A program made the position numbers and the translations under genes. A stretch of DNA of 64,000 bases from Eulemur rufifrons (taxonomy: Eukaryota; Chordata; Mammalia; Primates; Lemuridae), in the NCBI RefSeq assembly GCF_041146395.1, contig NC_090989.1, positions 253,384,843-253,448,842 of the forward strand. Direction: 5' to 3'. This document shows positions 22,540 through 35,742 of this stretch, piece by piece. Every line of letters starts with the position of its first letter. The stretch's first letter is position 1. Below the pieces are notes generated by a model. The model was not told the origin of the DNA, searched no databases, and saw nothing but the letters and a program-made list of their open reading frames with translations.

Positions 22540-25084
22540 TATCTTCTTTTTAGCTTTATAGCAATTAATTGGCTATTGATTGGTTGGAATGTTCAACTCT
22601 CCATTTCCTCAAACACAATAAAATGGTTTCATTAAAATGTATTCATGCTTGAAAATAAGGGGGCCATTAAATGGTTTCCTTTCTGTTCCACTCCAAGGGA
22701 AATGCACCATTTGTAAATCAAAAATCCATCATCCAAAATCACTTGTTCTTAATGATGCTTTTGAAGAAGATGAGAGACGTGGCCACAAGCAGGTGATTTG
22801 GGGGACAAGGGCGGCCCAGCAGCCACAGCCACAGGGCCAGGTGGGACCAGCTTGGAGCAGGGGAGGCTGCAGCGTGGCCTCCTCCTGCCAGGCCCCAGGT
22901 CAGGGAGCGGGCACGTGACTGCTCTGTCACCCCTGCCCTGCTGTTTCACCTGCTGCCCTTCCTGGACCCCGCTCAGAGCCACTGGAAGCTGAAGGGCAGG
23001 TTCCTGCCTCTGTCTCTCCTGCCACAGGCCAAGTTCACTAGCTGAGACTGGCTCCATTTGGGAATTCATTGAGGTTCCCTCGGTAAAGAGGGAAGCAGCT
23101 GCGTTTTCCCCTTGTGCTGCTCAGGGGTCCAAGATGTGGGAAGAAGACTATCTAGACTTGCTGAATGGTGGTTCTGTTTACCCCGGGACTGAAACTCTAG
23201 AATGGCAGTGACGCGATTCTGAGGTCGTCTTCCATCCTGGGGGCGGCCGGGGTGGGGCCCCAGTACTGAGGAATTACCAGAGAAGAAAGACAGACTGGTG
23301 CCTGCCTGCTCCCGGCAAGCAGCCCGGCGCGGAGAAGCTGCCGCCTCGTCAGGAGAGCAAGTGGGCAGGGGGCTCACGGCCCGGCCTCTGCTGCCGGCCC
23401 CTCGGGACCCGGCGCCGCTCGAGGCGCAGCCGTGAGCTGACAGTGGGGGGCACAGATCAACGCCGTGGCTCCCCATAAATATGCAAGAGGGAGTCCCGAG
23501 GTCCGGGGACAAGGGGGCAACAGGGCGCAGGGGCTGCAGGGGCTGCCGGGAGGTGGGGCTGACTGAGGCTAGGAGTCATGGCCTGACTGTCCAACTTCCA
23601 ATAATGCGTTTTGTTACCTCTCGAGAAATGCACTTGCCTTGGACCTCTCCGAGGCCAAACGAACTAAAGGAATAAATTTACCAGGAGGGCCGATATGCAT
23701 GCCTGGGAATCATCAGAGGCAGACTCTCGATGGGTGACAAGGCCAAGGCCGCAGAGCTGGCCTCTTAGCAGGGCCACCGTGAGCTGATCCAGCCCAGAGT
23801 CCTGTGGGACCCACTCATGCCAGCCAGGCCTGGCCTCTCCAGGGGCCCGTATTTGTCTCTACCCTCCTGGGAAGCTGTATCTCAGACAGAGCTCGTTTCC
23901 AGCTTATTTGTCAGAGCGCTTGGTTTGTTTTTAAGATTTGTGCCCCATGGCTTGGAGCTAAATTCTGGCTGAAATGTCATCCAGAGGGGGTGGTTGGAGC
24001 CACAGGCTGCCAAAGGCAGGGCAGCCATCTGGGGTATGACTTCTCATAAAGGGATTTGCCCCTCAGTGCCCTGTGGCCACACACGAAGCTCTTCCCTGTG
24101 CATGTGAAAGGCCCCAGCTTAAAGCCAACAGCTTTTACCTCCCCTTAAAGCCAATAGCCCCCCACCCCTGCCACCTCTGACGTTCTACCCCACCCACTCG
24201 AAGCCCATGGTCTGCGAGGGCCCAGGATGAGGCCCGGGAGGCCGCAGGGACTGGGTGTGCCTGTTTCTGCCACTGACTTGCTGCTGGCCAACGGGAAGCA
24301 CAGCTCTCACCTCTCTGGGCTCCCGTCTCCTCCAAACCTACAACGGAGGACAAGGAGGTGAAGAAGAAAGGGGCCTTCGACAGAGACTGGCATTCGACAC
24401 TGGCTGGTGGCCAGTGGGTCAGATGTGGCCCATAGACATATTGTTCTTTTGGCCGACAGAGCATTTTAAGTTTTCACACTTGAACACCAGCCGGGGGGCA
24501 GCACCCTTCTGGGCGTCTCGGGCCCCACCACGCCCTGCCACCTCACGCCCTGCCGAGCTGCAAGGTTTCGCCGCCTGGCTGGCCCGGGAAGCAGGTAGTT
24601 CAGGGCCCTGGAGATTGTGATCTGTGTTTCCTGGGCCCGTGGGCACCCCGATGGCCCAGGCTCCGGCACTCCTGCAAATTGTCACAGCCAGGCCTGGACT
24701 CTGTTCCAAAGTGGGAAGAACAAAGAAAAGAGGAATGAAGGGACAGCTCGTGACACAGGCAGCCCAGGCCCTGGGAGTCGGAGCTGGGCCCGTGCCCAGG
24801 GCCTGTCAGGGATTACAGTGGGACTCGGACAAGCTCCAGTCCCCTCTGAGCCTCAGGGTGCAGGAGGGAAGAGTCTGCACGAAAGCTCAGAAGTGCTGCT
24901 GTGAACTTGGGCGAGACTCTGCAGGTTTCAACACTGATGGGAACCAATTTGGACCAGCAAAGCCACCAACCCCTGGGCCCCTAGGTCAGGCCAGCCTCTG
25001 TGTCCCTGTTCTTCCTTTCCCTGTTTGGGTCTGGAAGGTTTCTAGGGGAGTGGGGGTGGGGGGTGTCTCTAAGCCATACACTCC

Positions 25085-25255
25085 CATGACAGGAGCACAG
25101 TCTGTGGAGAGAGAATGGGGCCTGGAGAGCTAAGGACTCACATCCCCGTCTTGCCACGTGAGCCCCAAGTGTCAGTTTCCCCCTCTGTAAAACAGGCATC
25201 CTGATCGGCCCCGTGGGATGGTCAAAGGTCGCAAAGCACCGTACGACGTCAGGTA
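25085..25255 (+). repeat. MIR inside PAX5 3' UTR
   Basis: MIR core 'cagtttccccctctgtaaaa' with upstream 'gagagctaaggactcacatc' and a downstream 'caaaggtcgcaaagcacc'. It lies antisense to the mRNA. Confidence 0.65.
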
Positions 25256-28200
25256 TGAAAGGGCTGACCCTAACTAAGGCGCCTTGGGAAAGGGATGTCG
25301 GGTTTGATATGTCATCAGATTTTTCTAGGTTGGAGCTAGACTAACGGTATGAAATTTTTTCATAAAATCCACAATGTCCTTTTCAAAAAGTCGGAGCTGG
25401 ACCACAGGGCTGAAGGCCTGTGAAGAAATGCCCCAGGCCTCCTGCCACGATGCTGGTGAAGTCCTGGACTTACTGTTTTCCATTCAGAATTCTCTGGCAC
25501 CTACTCAACGGCTTGTGTCCTTTGGACGCCTGCTCACCAAGCCCCCAGCAGCTCCGCCGGACAGCGCGGGTGCTCTGAATTGGTGAGAGCAGATATGTAT
25601 GTATGAGAACATCCGTGTGCATCCGTGTGCTCTTGTGCTTCTGCCTGGCAGCCCAGGAATCGAATGGTTGTCTAATAAATACAAGTCCAATCTGAGGACC
25701 AGCAGAGCCTCAGGTGAGAGATGAAAGGCCGGGAGGGAGCTCAGCACAGGGGCAAGAAGGGGAACAGGATGGGGAGAGGGGGCCGCCGGAGGCCAGGTGG
25801 GCTTGGCCGAGGGAGGATGCTGTGTGCCTTAGGCAGCTGGTTCAGGGAAGGCTGAGCTCCTCCCAGCAGCCTGGAATCACAGGGAGGGACCAGGATCCAA
25901 AGATGTGGGTGCTCATCATTCCAAGAGAGGGGTGGCAGGGGGCAGAGGCCCAAGGCCCGCGAGGAAGACTCCTTACCCAGCATGTCCTGCTTAATATGGG
26001 GAGGGAGGAGCCAGGTAACGCACCTTCTCCTTCCTTACCTGGCAGGTGGAGGCTGGAGCCAGTTCGTCCCAGCTCCTGGAGGTGGCTCTGGCTCCAGTGA
26101 CCTCCCTTCTTTGCCCAGCGGGTTCCAGAGGGTGGGTGTGAGCTCGCTGGGCCTGGATGACTGGGCTTCTTTGGCAGTTCTAACAGCCCCAGACACCCAG
26201 TCTGGGGCACTGGGCCCAGAGCCACCTCCTGCTGCCCCCATTGTCAACCTCTCTCCCTAGGGCTAAGATGTAGATAGACGGGGGTGACTGAGTCCCAGCC
26301 CCACCTCTACCAGTCACTGCCTGGGGACTCCACCTTGCTGAGCCTCTGTTTTCTCCTCTGTCCCGCCACCTTGCAGGAGTTTGGGGGGCAAAACACTTAG
26401 TGCTAGCCAGAGGAGGTCTGCTCTGCTCTGCTCTGTCTCCCTGCATGGTCCTGGGCTTCCCCAAGCTGGGCCTCAGTTTCCCCTAAGGGGAGCTGAACTA
26501 GGTCTTTTTCACGGCTCTTCCAGATCCTGCACCTCTGGGCATTCTTGTGTCCCACTTGGTCTAAGTATGGGCAGGACTCAGGCACCACCCCACGTGCTTG
26601 CTCAGGCGTGGAGGGCCTGCCCCAGCCGGCCCTGCCCCAGCCCCAGCTCCCTGGGAGGGAGGAAGGGAAGCAGAGAGATACTGGGTGACCCTACAGGTGA
26701 CTCTGCTGTACCAAGGCGGCTGAGGCTCAAGGAGGTGAAGGGTCCTGTCTGAGGCCCCACAGCAAAGCAGAGGAATGGCCAGGACAAGACCTGCCTGGAC
26801 TGATGACCCCTGTCCAGGCTCTCTCTGCCCCAGCTCTCTGCCATCCTGGTGACATACTGGCATGGGAGACACTGTCATATGAGATGACCAAGTCCACTGT
26901 CATTGCTGTAATTCAGCCTGGGTTTGGACAGGGGCTGCACCTGGCTGTTCTGAGTTGACAAGAGAGACTATGCAAGGAATTGAGGCCCAGGCGTAGAGAT
27001 GGTGGCACCTGGCATCCCCATCTCCAAACCACTCCCAGGTCACATACCACTTCCTCATTGCTTTCCTGCCTCTCTCCCAGGAGGTCTTCCTCTGTTCCCC
27101 CCCACCCCCATCTTCCCAGCTGGCTTTCTCTGGCCACCCTAGCCCACAGTGAGTTCTCCAGGCCCCCTCTCCAAGCTCCTGTGGTCCTTGGCCACTGCCC
27201 TGACCATCACAGCCCCTTCAATCAACAGGTGGGCATGCACTGTGCAAAATTAGGCTTCTGCCCCCAACCCCAGCACCTCTGCCCCCAGCTGCATGCTAAG
27301 CTCCATGAGGACGGGGAGGGGCCGCCCCAAGAGGACATGCAGAAGTGCTGGCTGGCTGCTGTAGGCTGTCTGTGGTCCTCGGTGCAGGGGAGAGTCCTTT
27401 GTGTTAATCATTGTCTGCATGGCTGGGACAGGCTTGCCCAGAATCCACTCACAGGGGTCCTTGAGGGTGGATAAAGTGTCCATGGTGGGTGTCCAAAGTG
27501 ATTTGAGCCTGGATATGCCTCAGAAAACACAAAATTCCAGGGGCTGGGGGAGTCAGGGGAGCCTCGGGCCCCTCCTGGGGTTGGATCAGACGATCTCCTG
27601 CATCCCACCCAGCCCGGACGCTCAAAGTCCACAGTACAGTCAACACCTTGGGTAAGATCTTGCTTTTGCACAGTAGCTGAGGAATCTCCCCAGCAGTTCT
27701 CTTTGAGTTCTTTGATCTGGAAAAGAGCTGCTAACACTCCATCAGCCCCAGGGAAATGGAGGCAGGAAGCCAGGGCATCTCCTGAAAGTATGTTCCTCTT
27801 GGGGAGGGCTCTCAGGGGGAGCTTGTGGCACAACCAGCCCAGTGAGACTCCCGGTCAAGACGTGAAAGAAGTAGAGATGAGCAGGAGGCAGAGGCCCCAA
27901 TGTGGGCATCCTTGGTGTCAAGGACAGCTCTGAGCCCACGTGGCGGGGGCACCCAGGGCAGAGAGGATGCTCTGTGCACAGGTCTAAGATGTCCCGTAAT
28001 GCACCGTGAGTGCAGGATGCATAATGGGTCGGGCAGTCTACTCAGTCGGACCCTTGGGCCCACAGAAAAGCAAGAAGGTATTTACACGAGTGCTGCTGAA
28101 GCCGCTAAAGCAAGCTCTCCTTCCCAGGCCTGGGTGGTTTTGACAGACAGATGGTCAGATGGCTGGGGGACTGGCAGGCTGGGCTGGGCTGCAGTTGTCC

Positions 28201-28473
28201 ACAGAATGGTCTATTGGTTCTCGGAGACTCAGCGGCCACTAGGAGAAGCTCATCGATTGGCTCTTAGAAATGGACAAGCATCAAGAAGTCCGACAGCCCT
28301 GCCATAAAATCCCAGTCCCAGGCAGAAAAAGGGGAAGGTGGGAATTTCAGGTGACTGGGGGAGGTTGCTGGGGACGGTCTCAGCAGGCCCCTCTGGCTGG
28401 CTTCAGAGGGGCTGGAGGCTACCCCCTCAATGATATGTGTCACAAGTGCTTGGCGCCCGCCTGGCTCCAAGGG

Positions 28474-28550
28474 TCAGTGGCGGTCATAGGCAGTGGCGGC
28501 TGCAGGCGGGGCAGCTCCTCGGGCAGCGGCGCTGTAGTAGTAGGGGGAGC
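28474..28550 (-). CDS. PAX5: PAX5 exon 10, coding part (C-terminus and stop)
   Basis: Read on the minus strand, a pyrimidine-rich tract ending in ttccag (AG at 28552-28551) is followed by 77 coding bases. They complete a split glycine, then encode 24 residues that start [11 protein letters not shown] and end ATAYDRH before TGA (28476-28474). This is the C-terminus of PAX5, the paired-domain transcription factor that commits cells to the B lineage. Using the 391-residue human protein as reference, these are residues 368-391, in the C-terminal inhibitory segment known to damp the adjacent transactivation domain. PAX2 and PAX8 end in a related YYYSAAPRG/YDRH motif, but the [15 protein letters not shown] wording is that of PAX5. 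The reading joins in frame to exon 9 (phase 1). No frameshift or altered residue is visible. Identification is from memory of the family, but the exon pair and spacing leave little doubt. Confidence 0.97.
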
Positions 28551-28649
28551 CTGGAAGAGACGGAAGAGGGAGCTGAGGTCAGACCTGGGGTCCCCTTTGC
28601 ACCAGCCCCCTCAGGGTTGGGGCGGCTGCGGAGCCCAGTTCTCAGAACC

Positions 28650-28765
28650 ACAGAGGTTAGAATCATCAGGCCAATATTCTACTTTTACAGGTTGGGGAAA
28701 CTGAAGTTCAACAAACCAAAGTCATGTGCCCAAAGCCACAGAGACTCTCAGTGCCGGGGCCTGGC
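28650..28765 (-). repeat. MIR fragment, intron 9
   Basis: Antisense MIR: cttttacaggttggggaaac followed by catgtgcccaaagccacaga. It starts about 100 bases upstream of the exon 10 acceptor. Confidence 0.55.
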
Positions 28766-28957
28766 CAGGCATTCAGGCTGTCTGCATCTGGCTCAAGACC
28801 CGTTCCAGTTCAAGGCCTGTACACCTACCCTGGAGGGCCCTGTTTGTCTGGGTGGGCAGCGGCTGGGGCCCTGTCAAGCTTCTTAGGTCCCCAGGTTAAG
28901 TGACTCATTCTACAATCTCACCCAAATCCAAACCAAATCCTGGCAATTCTCCCGGCT

Positions 28958-29170
28958 GCAGGTTGAGCATCCACACTCCAAAAATGTGAAATGTGAAACG
29001 CTCCAGTGAGCATTTCCTTTGAGGGTCATGTCAGATTTTGGAGCATTTCACATTTCAGATTTTTGGAGTGGGGATGCTCAACTGGTATAATGCAAATATT
29101 CCAAAATCTGAGAAAAGTCTGAAATCCAAAACAGCTTTGGTCCCAAGCATTTCAAATAAAGGAGACTCCA
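28958..29170. mobile_element. MER2-type (Tigger-derived) DNA transposon, internally deleted
   Basis: ggttgagcatccacactcca at the left and an inverted copy (ttttggagtggggatgctca) on the right, joined by a central aacgctccagtgagcatttc. After this comes the MER2 continuation 'ataatgcaaatattccaaaa'. The inverted arms make a long potential hairpin in intron 9 RNA. Confidence 0.75.
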
Positions 29171-29194
29171 CCTGCACCACAGCTGGGGGCCGAG

Positions 29195-29500
29195 TCCTGG
29201 AGTTGGCCAGCCTCGGCACACTTCCTGGCTGTGAGGCCTTGGACAAGGGACTTCATTCCCCTGAGCCTCAGTTTTTTAATCTGTAAAAGGAGGTCACAGT
29301 GGGGCTATTGTGAGGGCACCATGAGAGAAGGACTTGAAAGAGCTGTGTTTCTAAGCACTCCACAGCCATTGACTCTTCACTTCCACGACAACCCTACCGG
29401 GTAAGAACTATTACTGTCCCCATTTTACAGATGAGGAAAACGAGGCACAGAGAGGTTAAGTACCTTGCCCAAGGTCACACGGCTGGTGTGTAAACAAGAG
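29195..29500. repeat. Two MIR copies, head to head
   Basis: 29195-29335 is sense MIR (ctgtgaggccttggacaagg; 'cctcagttttttaatctgta'). 29345-29500 is antisense (cattttacagatgaggaaaa; 'gttaagtaccttgcccaagg'). Confidence 0.75.
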
Positions 29501-30144
29501 GGTGGGATGGGGGCACTCAGCACGTGCCACCTCCCCTCCAACCTCAGCCCTGATTAGCACATACACTGCCACTCCCTCCCTGTCCTTCCTCACGCCACAC
29601 CACGGCAGTATGGCCTCAGGCGGCGATGACAGTGCTGGAGCCGGCAGGCTGTACTGTTCTGGAAGGGACGGACCCCAACCCCATGCCTAAGGATTCCCAG
29701 AGATGGAATTTTCTGCTGCCTCCTCTGTCACCTCCCCAGTCAGAGCCCTGACTCAGAGACACCTGCCAGCCTTCCTCTGTTTTCTCTTCTGTGGGATGGG
29801 GACAGCATGGGGACAGTCACTCAGAGAGCATCTGCAGTGCCAGCCCTGCATCCTGCCTGCCGCGGGATACGGGATACGGGGGTGTCTGTGTGCGAGAGGG
29901 CCTGTCCCTTCAGTCTGGGCATGGATGGCACAAGAGCAAGACAGTCACAGGCGCTGCCCCTCAGACGGGTCCCCAGCGGCAGGAAATGGAAGTCAAGGCT
30001 CCTGCCCAAAGGATCCCTGGCTCTGCCGTCCAAGCCCCACCCGGCCACCTCTGTCCTGGGCTCCGACTCGCTCGTGCCCAAAGCGTCACCTCCCGGCCAG
30101 GCCGTCCAGCGGGCCCGGCATGAGAGTTTGCATCTACCGTGAAA

Positions 30145-30365
30145 AATGAAAACATCACCTCACAAAGCACTCTGTCTTCCTGGTGCCCATTAGACTTCCA
30201 TCTAGAATAAACTTGTCCTTTCTTCTGTCATTTTTCCTCTCTAATTCACATTATCATCAATTTACTGCTTGACACAATCACTCTGGCTCCGCTGCCCCTC
30301 TAATCCCTTTACAGCGGCCACAGGCGCCTGTTCTAATCCTAATTGACCGCCCGCCCTTTCTCCCC
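30145..30365. promoter_or_regulatory. Conserved-looking element in PAX5 intron 9
   Basis: Non-repeat, A/T-rich block between GC-rich flanks. It carries TAATCC at 30301-30306 and 30334-30339, TAATTG at 30339-30344 and CATCAATTTA near 30255. These resemble OTX/PITX and homeodomain sites. The composition contrast and lack of repeats suggest constraint; not tested. Confidence 0.4.
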
Positions 30366-31764
30366 TCCAGCCCTGCCAGGATGTCTCTGCGGCCCCTCGC
30401 TGGCCTGGGGCCCCACGGATGCTGAGTCACAGCCGCCCTGGCTGGGGATCGTGGGGAGGGACGTTCTCCTGAGATGCCAAGGTGCCATGAGCCCTTTGCT
30501 TCCTCCGCTGGCACTGCTGACCCTCCCTTTGGCCGTGTTTCTGCGAAGGAGGCTGCAGCCAGGCTGGCCGGGGTGTGGATAGCGTGTGCAAGGGCGTGTG
30601 AGAGCGGGAGCGAGGCGTGAGGCTGTGAGCACACGCATGTGAGTGTGTGCGTGTGTGCAGGGCCTCGCCTGTCCCCTCAGTGCCCACTGATCCAGCGGGA
30701 GCACCAAGGAGCCAAGGGGTTTCCACGCCCTGGCACCCTCCCCAGATGGCGGAGTCAGTCTAGGTCTCCCTGCCCCGGGGGATTCTCTCAGCCAAGCCCT
30801 GGAGACGCCGTGGGGAGGGGCAGAAGACGTGAACAGGCTGGAGCCATTTGCAGGGCTGTGGGTCAGCGAGCCAGGAGGCTCACGCATCTTCAGGAAAGCG
30901 GGGTCACTGCTTATTCTGGCCGTGAGCCCCAAGAGAGCATCATGGTCAGCTCCTGCTCGAATGAGGCTGCCATGGCGACCATCCTCAAATCACACCGGAG
31001 GCACCTGAGGCCCAGACTGGTCGGTGACCTGACTAGGACTTCCAGGCTGTAGACTTGGGCGGCACAGGGGCCTGTTCTCACGTTTGTGGCTGCCCAACGT
31101 CGCCCATACTGTCCCTGTGTTTGCAGAGTTCCCCGTGGTACGAGGCCGCCTCTTGGAGCTAGAAGTCAGAGCTCCCCTCCCGGCTTGCCCTGCTGCTAGG
31201 GCACAGGTGCGTTGCGTGGGCGCTGACAATTAGCCTGTCTCGCGTATGACCTTGACTGGGAAGGGAGCAACTTGAGGAAGCAGCTGGGGGACTCCACGCA
31301 TCGGGAGTGGGTAGAAGGGCAGAGCTTCTGGCGCCCGGTCGCAGGCCCCTGGGTACAGCGCAGCAGAGAGGCAGCTGCAGTGGGGGCGCCGCTGGGGGCC
31401 TGCTGGCCACAGCAGGAGTATGTATGCGGGAGCCGCCCCGGTGGTGTGGCTGCGTGTTGCTCCCAGCTGTGTCCCATGCCTATCTCTTTTTAGTCCTCCT
31501 GAATATTCTGGAAGCCCCTAATATCCCTTAATAAATTCTGCTTAAACTGGCCAAAGTGGATTCTGTTGTTTGCAACCGAGAGTCTGTTACACAGTGACCT
31601 GGCTCTCAAAACTAGACCTGAGCCGTTCTCATCACACACCAGGTCTGAGCATTTAGGGCTCGCAAGGCCTGTTTCTACAGACAGATGAGGCCTCTTTTCC
31701 CGCTGTGGTATTGTGCAGACTGAGTAAGTCGGGAAGAGTGAGAGTTCCACGTCACATACCGGTT

Positions 31765-31990
31765 ATGAAAATAGGCGCTGGTGTCAGGGAGACCTGAATA
31801 TAAGTCCTCATTCTGCCATCTGCATGCTGTGTGACTTCAGGTAAATTAATTAACCTTTCTGAGCCTCACTCTCCTCTTCTGTATTATGGAGACAATATGT
31901 GTTCTGCAGAGCCGTTGAAAGGATAAAATGGGATAACCCCCGTGAAGGGTTTTCACGTTGGCAAGTGCTCACTTAGATGAACAGAGTTGG
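31765..31990 (+). repeat. MIR, near full length
   Basis: 'gtgtgacttcaggtaaatta', cctttctgagcctcactctc, and a tail 'gaaaggataaaatgggataa'. Confidence 0.75.
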
Positions 31991-34169
31991 TTCCTCTTCC
32001 TCCTCTCCACACTGTCTCTGACCCCTTCAAGGCACTGAGCACCTCCCAGTGCAGACACCCCTGCCTGAGGCTCTGTCACCCCCGGCCTGTGTGCTCCGCG
32101 GGACAGAGTCTGCATCTTTCCCCCGCCAGGCGCACACCCAACCTAACGACTGGGCACGTAAACTGGTTCCACTCCCGCTTGAGCAGCGGAAGCCTCAGAT
32201 GCGGTCTAGTCCCCCAGGCCCTCCTTATTCCCTCAGACACCCAGCCGCCCACACAATCGGGTCCAAACTTCTCAGCCCAGTGTTCCCGGTCCCTGCTCCG
32301 TGCACACTCCACAGGCCACCCCACCTCTTCCTCTGTCCCTTTGCTGCACCGGCCTGCACGGTTTCCTCCCACTTCTGTCTTTTGAATTCCCAGGCAAATA
32401 AATGAGGGCCACTGCCAACCTCTAGGACACCTTGTGAAAATCAGGAAAAGGTATCTTTTCTCAGGGCTCAGGGCTTTGTGCCATGCATGGGCTGATTTCA
32501 GCCCCCACTTGTCCCCTTGGGCGTGCACAATCATATGTGGCAGCCCTGGGCCTACATGACCTCCTTGGGGTCACATCCCCAGTAGGAAGAATCACTCCCA
32601 CAAGCTGATGCCCAGGTCTCCTTTGTGCCACATTCCCTGTGGGTCTCCCAGCAGCACTGTGACCAGGGCTCTGACCAAGGCAGATGTCCAGGGAAAGGCT
32701 CCCAGGCTCAGGCCTCAAGACCCACCCCCCTGCCGCCACCCCTGCTGGAAGACCCTGGTTCAGGGAAGACCACAGACAGCCCTTGCCTCCCTGAGACTGA
32801 CAGCTGGGCCAGCTCAGAGGGTCTGTTTAAGGAAAAGCATCAGGTAAGTAGAGACCTTGGTTCAATATTTAGAAATGATTTTTGACCGAAACCAAAAGAG
32901 AAGTTTGAGAAGAGATTAATCTACAGATCTTGCCCCTCCCAGAGACCACAGATAATAAGAGCCTGGTTGTCTTCTGCAAGGCGCAAAAACTCCCTAGCAC
33001 AGGGACCTGGAGCACTAATTGGCATTATTCCTTATTGCACCCACAAGTTATGCACGACACACCAAAATGCTCTGGACAGCTCAGAGCCCAAGAGCATGGA
33101 CTGGAGGTAGCAAGAGACAGACAGGTGGTGTCTATACCATGTTTCTGTCCTAATCACCAAACCCAGTTTGGGAAGGGGTCAAGGCTGAGGCTTCACAGAC
33201 CTATGGCTTGGTAACTTGGGTTTGAAGATACCAGGTTATTGCCTTTCTGATGAAGCCTAGGTTTCTCAGTCCTGAAATAATTAAGGATCCGGAGAATTAA
33301 TGGGCTCTTCCTTAAGGAGGCCTTGTTAAGCTGGACAGACAAACCTGAGTGGTCTCAGAGGGCTCTTCTGTGTCTGACCTTTTACTGCTCCCGCTGGAAA
33401 ATTCTTAGGTGACTGCTGGGGGTGGGAGCAGTGTTGCTGCCTGCAGGCTGATTGGCTGGCTCTGTCCCCAGTGGTGAGTGACATCTGTGAGCCTAGGCCT
33501 CTGCTTCATGTTCCAGAACTTTAGCTCCAGCTGGCACTCACTAGCTGGTTTTCTGTAAGTTCATTTCAATACAACAAAAGGCTCTTCTTGGCCTTTTGAG
33601 AGTTGGGTTACCTGCTTGGACCTTGGCAGCCCAAATATCCTGATGATGTCCACAGATCAGGCTGGCACACAGGGTAATCTGCCAGTCTGGCTGGGGCAGA
33701 GGGTGGGCACTGGCTGAGCCCTGGATGGCATGCCTAGGTAGGGCTTCCACCACAGGGCAACCAGCAGCCAGCGGAGCTGGCTCTGGTGACGTCCATGGCA
33801 GACATCACTAATCAATCACTGGCCTCAGAGTCCTTACCAAGGCAGCCACTACCAGTCAATCCAAGGTGGCGTCTTTACTGCCTCTCATTCAGAGAGTTCT
33901 CACCTGAATATTTAATGAATGATTCTTAAGAAATACAAGTTACTCGTGGGCAGGCACTTTTCCCTCCTTCCTCTTTCTTCCTCAATGCCCTTTCTTTGCT
34001 GTTCCCCCCTGTGTCATTTTTCCTGACCCACCAGACATCTGGGGGAGGGACCAGGGCACTGGCAGGGCTGGAGCGGTGCCCACTGCTCTAAGGCCCTCAT
34101 GACACCCCACAGTCCATGTGTCTGGACAAGCTACCCACTCTCCCTCAGTGACCAGACCTCAGGACATCA

Positions 34170-34665
<496 letters not shown>

Positions 34666-35697
34666 CTTGACACATTTGGCCAAGTCCAAAGCCACAGACT
34701 GTTTGGTTCTCATCCCTGACTGAGGCCACTCCAGGACCCCAGCATAGGTTCAGTTCCACTCCCCACATGCTCTCTGGGTGGCCCTAGATGTAGAAGACAA
34801 AGTTAACCTCAATCCTAGTCTGGCCCCCTGTGCTATGAATCCGGGGTGGCTCTCCTGGGGCTTCAGTCCAGTCAGGTAGATGAGACATCAACCCAGGCCC
34901 TCTGCCTGGAGGAGGCAGATGGAACTTTGCTGAAAGGACGGGCAAGCCAAGGGCTCAGAAAGCACGGAAGAGGGAGTTGGGTGGGGCCTTCTAGGCATGC
35001 GGTAAGGGGCATTTGTTAGCAGCTCCGATTGTGCTCAGGCAGGAGCCATGAGGGGTGCCAGCTGCGTGTAGCTGTGGCCCCAGATGCTCCTGGTGCATGA
35101 CGCTTGCCCCTGGCACTCCCCTGGGCTCTTGTTGCCTGCCTAGGGGGAGCCTCTTACCACCCACCAGGTCACAGGAGGCAAGTTCACAACTCTGTCCCTC
35201 CCAATCTTGCTGCCTTGGTCTTGTGGCCAGCAGGGCCTGTCTGTCTCCCCGCAGAGGGTGGGCTTTGGCCCTGACTCATCACTGGGTCCCCCAGTGCCTG
35301 GCAGGGTGTGCTTGGCACAGGCCCTGGAGCAGGGCCTGAGAAGCAGCTGTTGAGAGGCTCTGTAAAGCTACAGGGTACGGAGCACACGGCCCTTCCCTGC
35401 TGGAGCTGGTGGGAGTCACACAGCCCCACGAGACCACCTACAGTCCAAGTGTGCCTCCACAATCCCCCCAAGCATGCCTATAAGGGGTGAAGGGCCAGAG
35501 CCCGCAGAAGGGACCTGCCAGGACTCAGGGCCAAGAGCCACGCTCTCTCCCCTGTGGCCAAACCCAGATGTGGGACCCGCGGGGCCCAGCCAGGTGGGGC
35601 AGGAATAATGAGGCAGGACTAAGGGGCCAGCCGCTCCCACCCTGTGGGCCTGGCCGGCCTCCTCCCCACCTCCACAGGCAACCACAGGCAGAGCGTG

Positions 35698-35742
35698 TCC
35701 ACACACACAGGCGCGCACACTCACACACACACACACACACAG
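35698..35742. repeat. (CA)n microsatellite, imperfect
   Basis: CA units broken by a GCGC stretch, then about 10 uninterrupted CA units. Confidence 0.9.

Larger units (their letters stand above)
21330..28473 (-). other. PAX5: PAX5 3' untranslated region (exon 10)
   Basis: No splice site or other gene interrupts the sequence between the PAX5 stop codon and an AATAAA at 21355-21350 (minus strand). The resulting 3' UTR of about 7.1 kb agrees with the long PAX5 3' UTR I recall for human. The distal part (21.33-22.10 kb) is A/T-rich. In the mRNA sense it has several A tracts (from T runs near 21838-21850 and 21901-21914) and U tracts, which could bind RNA proteins and could misprime oligo-dT. 22.5-22.8 kb is another A/T-rich unique block. 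23.2-23.7 kb is CpG-rich. A MIR lies at about 25.09-25.25 kb. The exact cleavage point is inferred from the signal, not seen. Confidence 0.8.

Noticed and set aside
30339..30932. 197-codon minus-strand frame in intron 9
   Set aside because: Pro/Arg-rich chance frame opposite a GC-rich region; no family resemblance.
35611..35621. Minus-strand TTAGTCCTGCC, same start as the human miR-4540 I recall
   Set aside because: Only the first 11 bases match, and the place is wrong: about 1.3 kb from exon 9, whereas the human locus is roughly 17 kb away.
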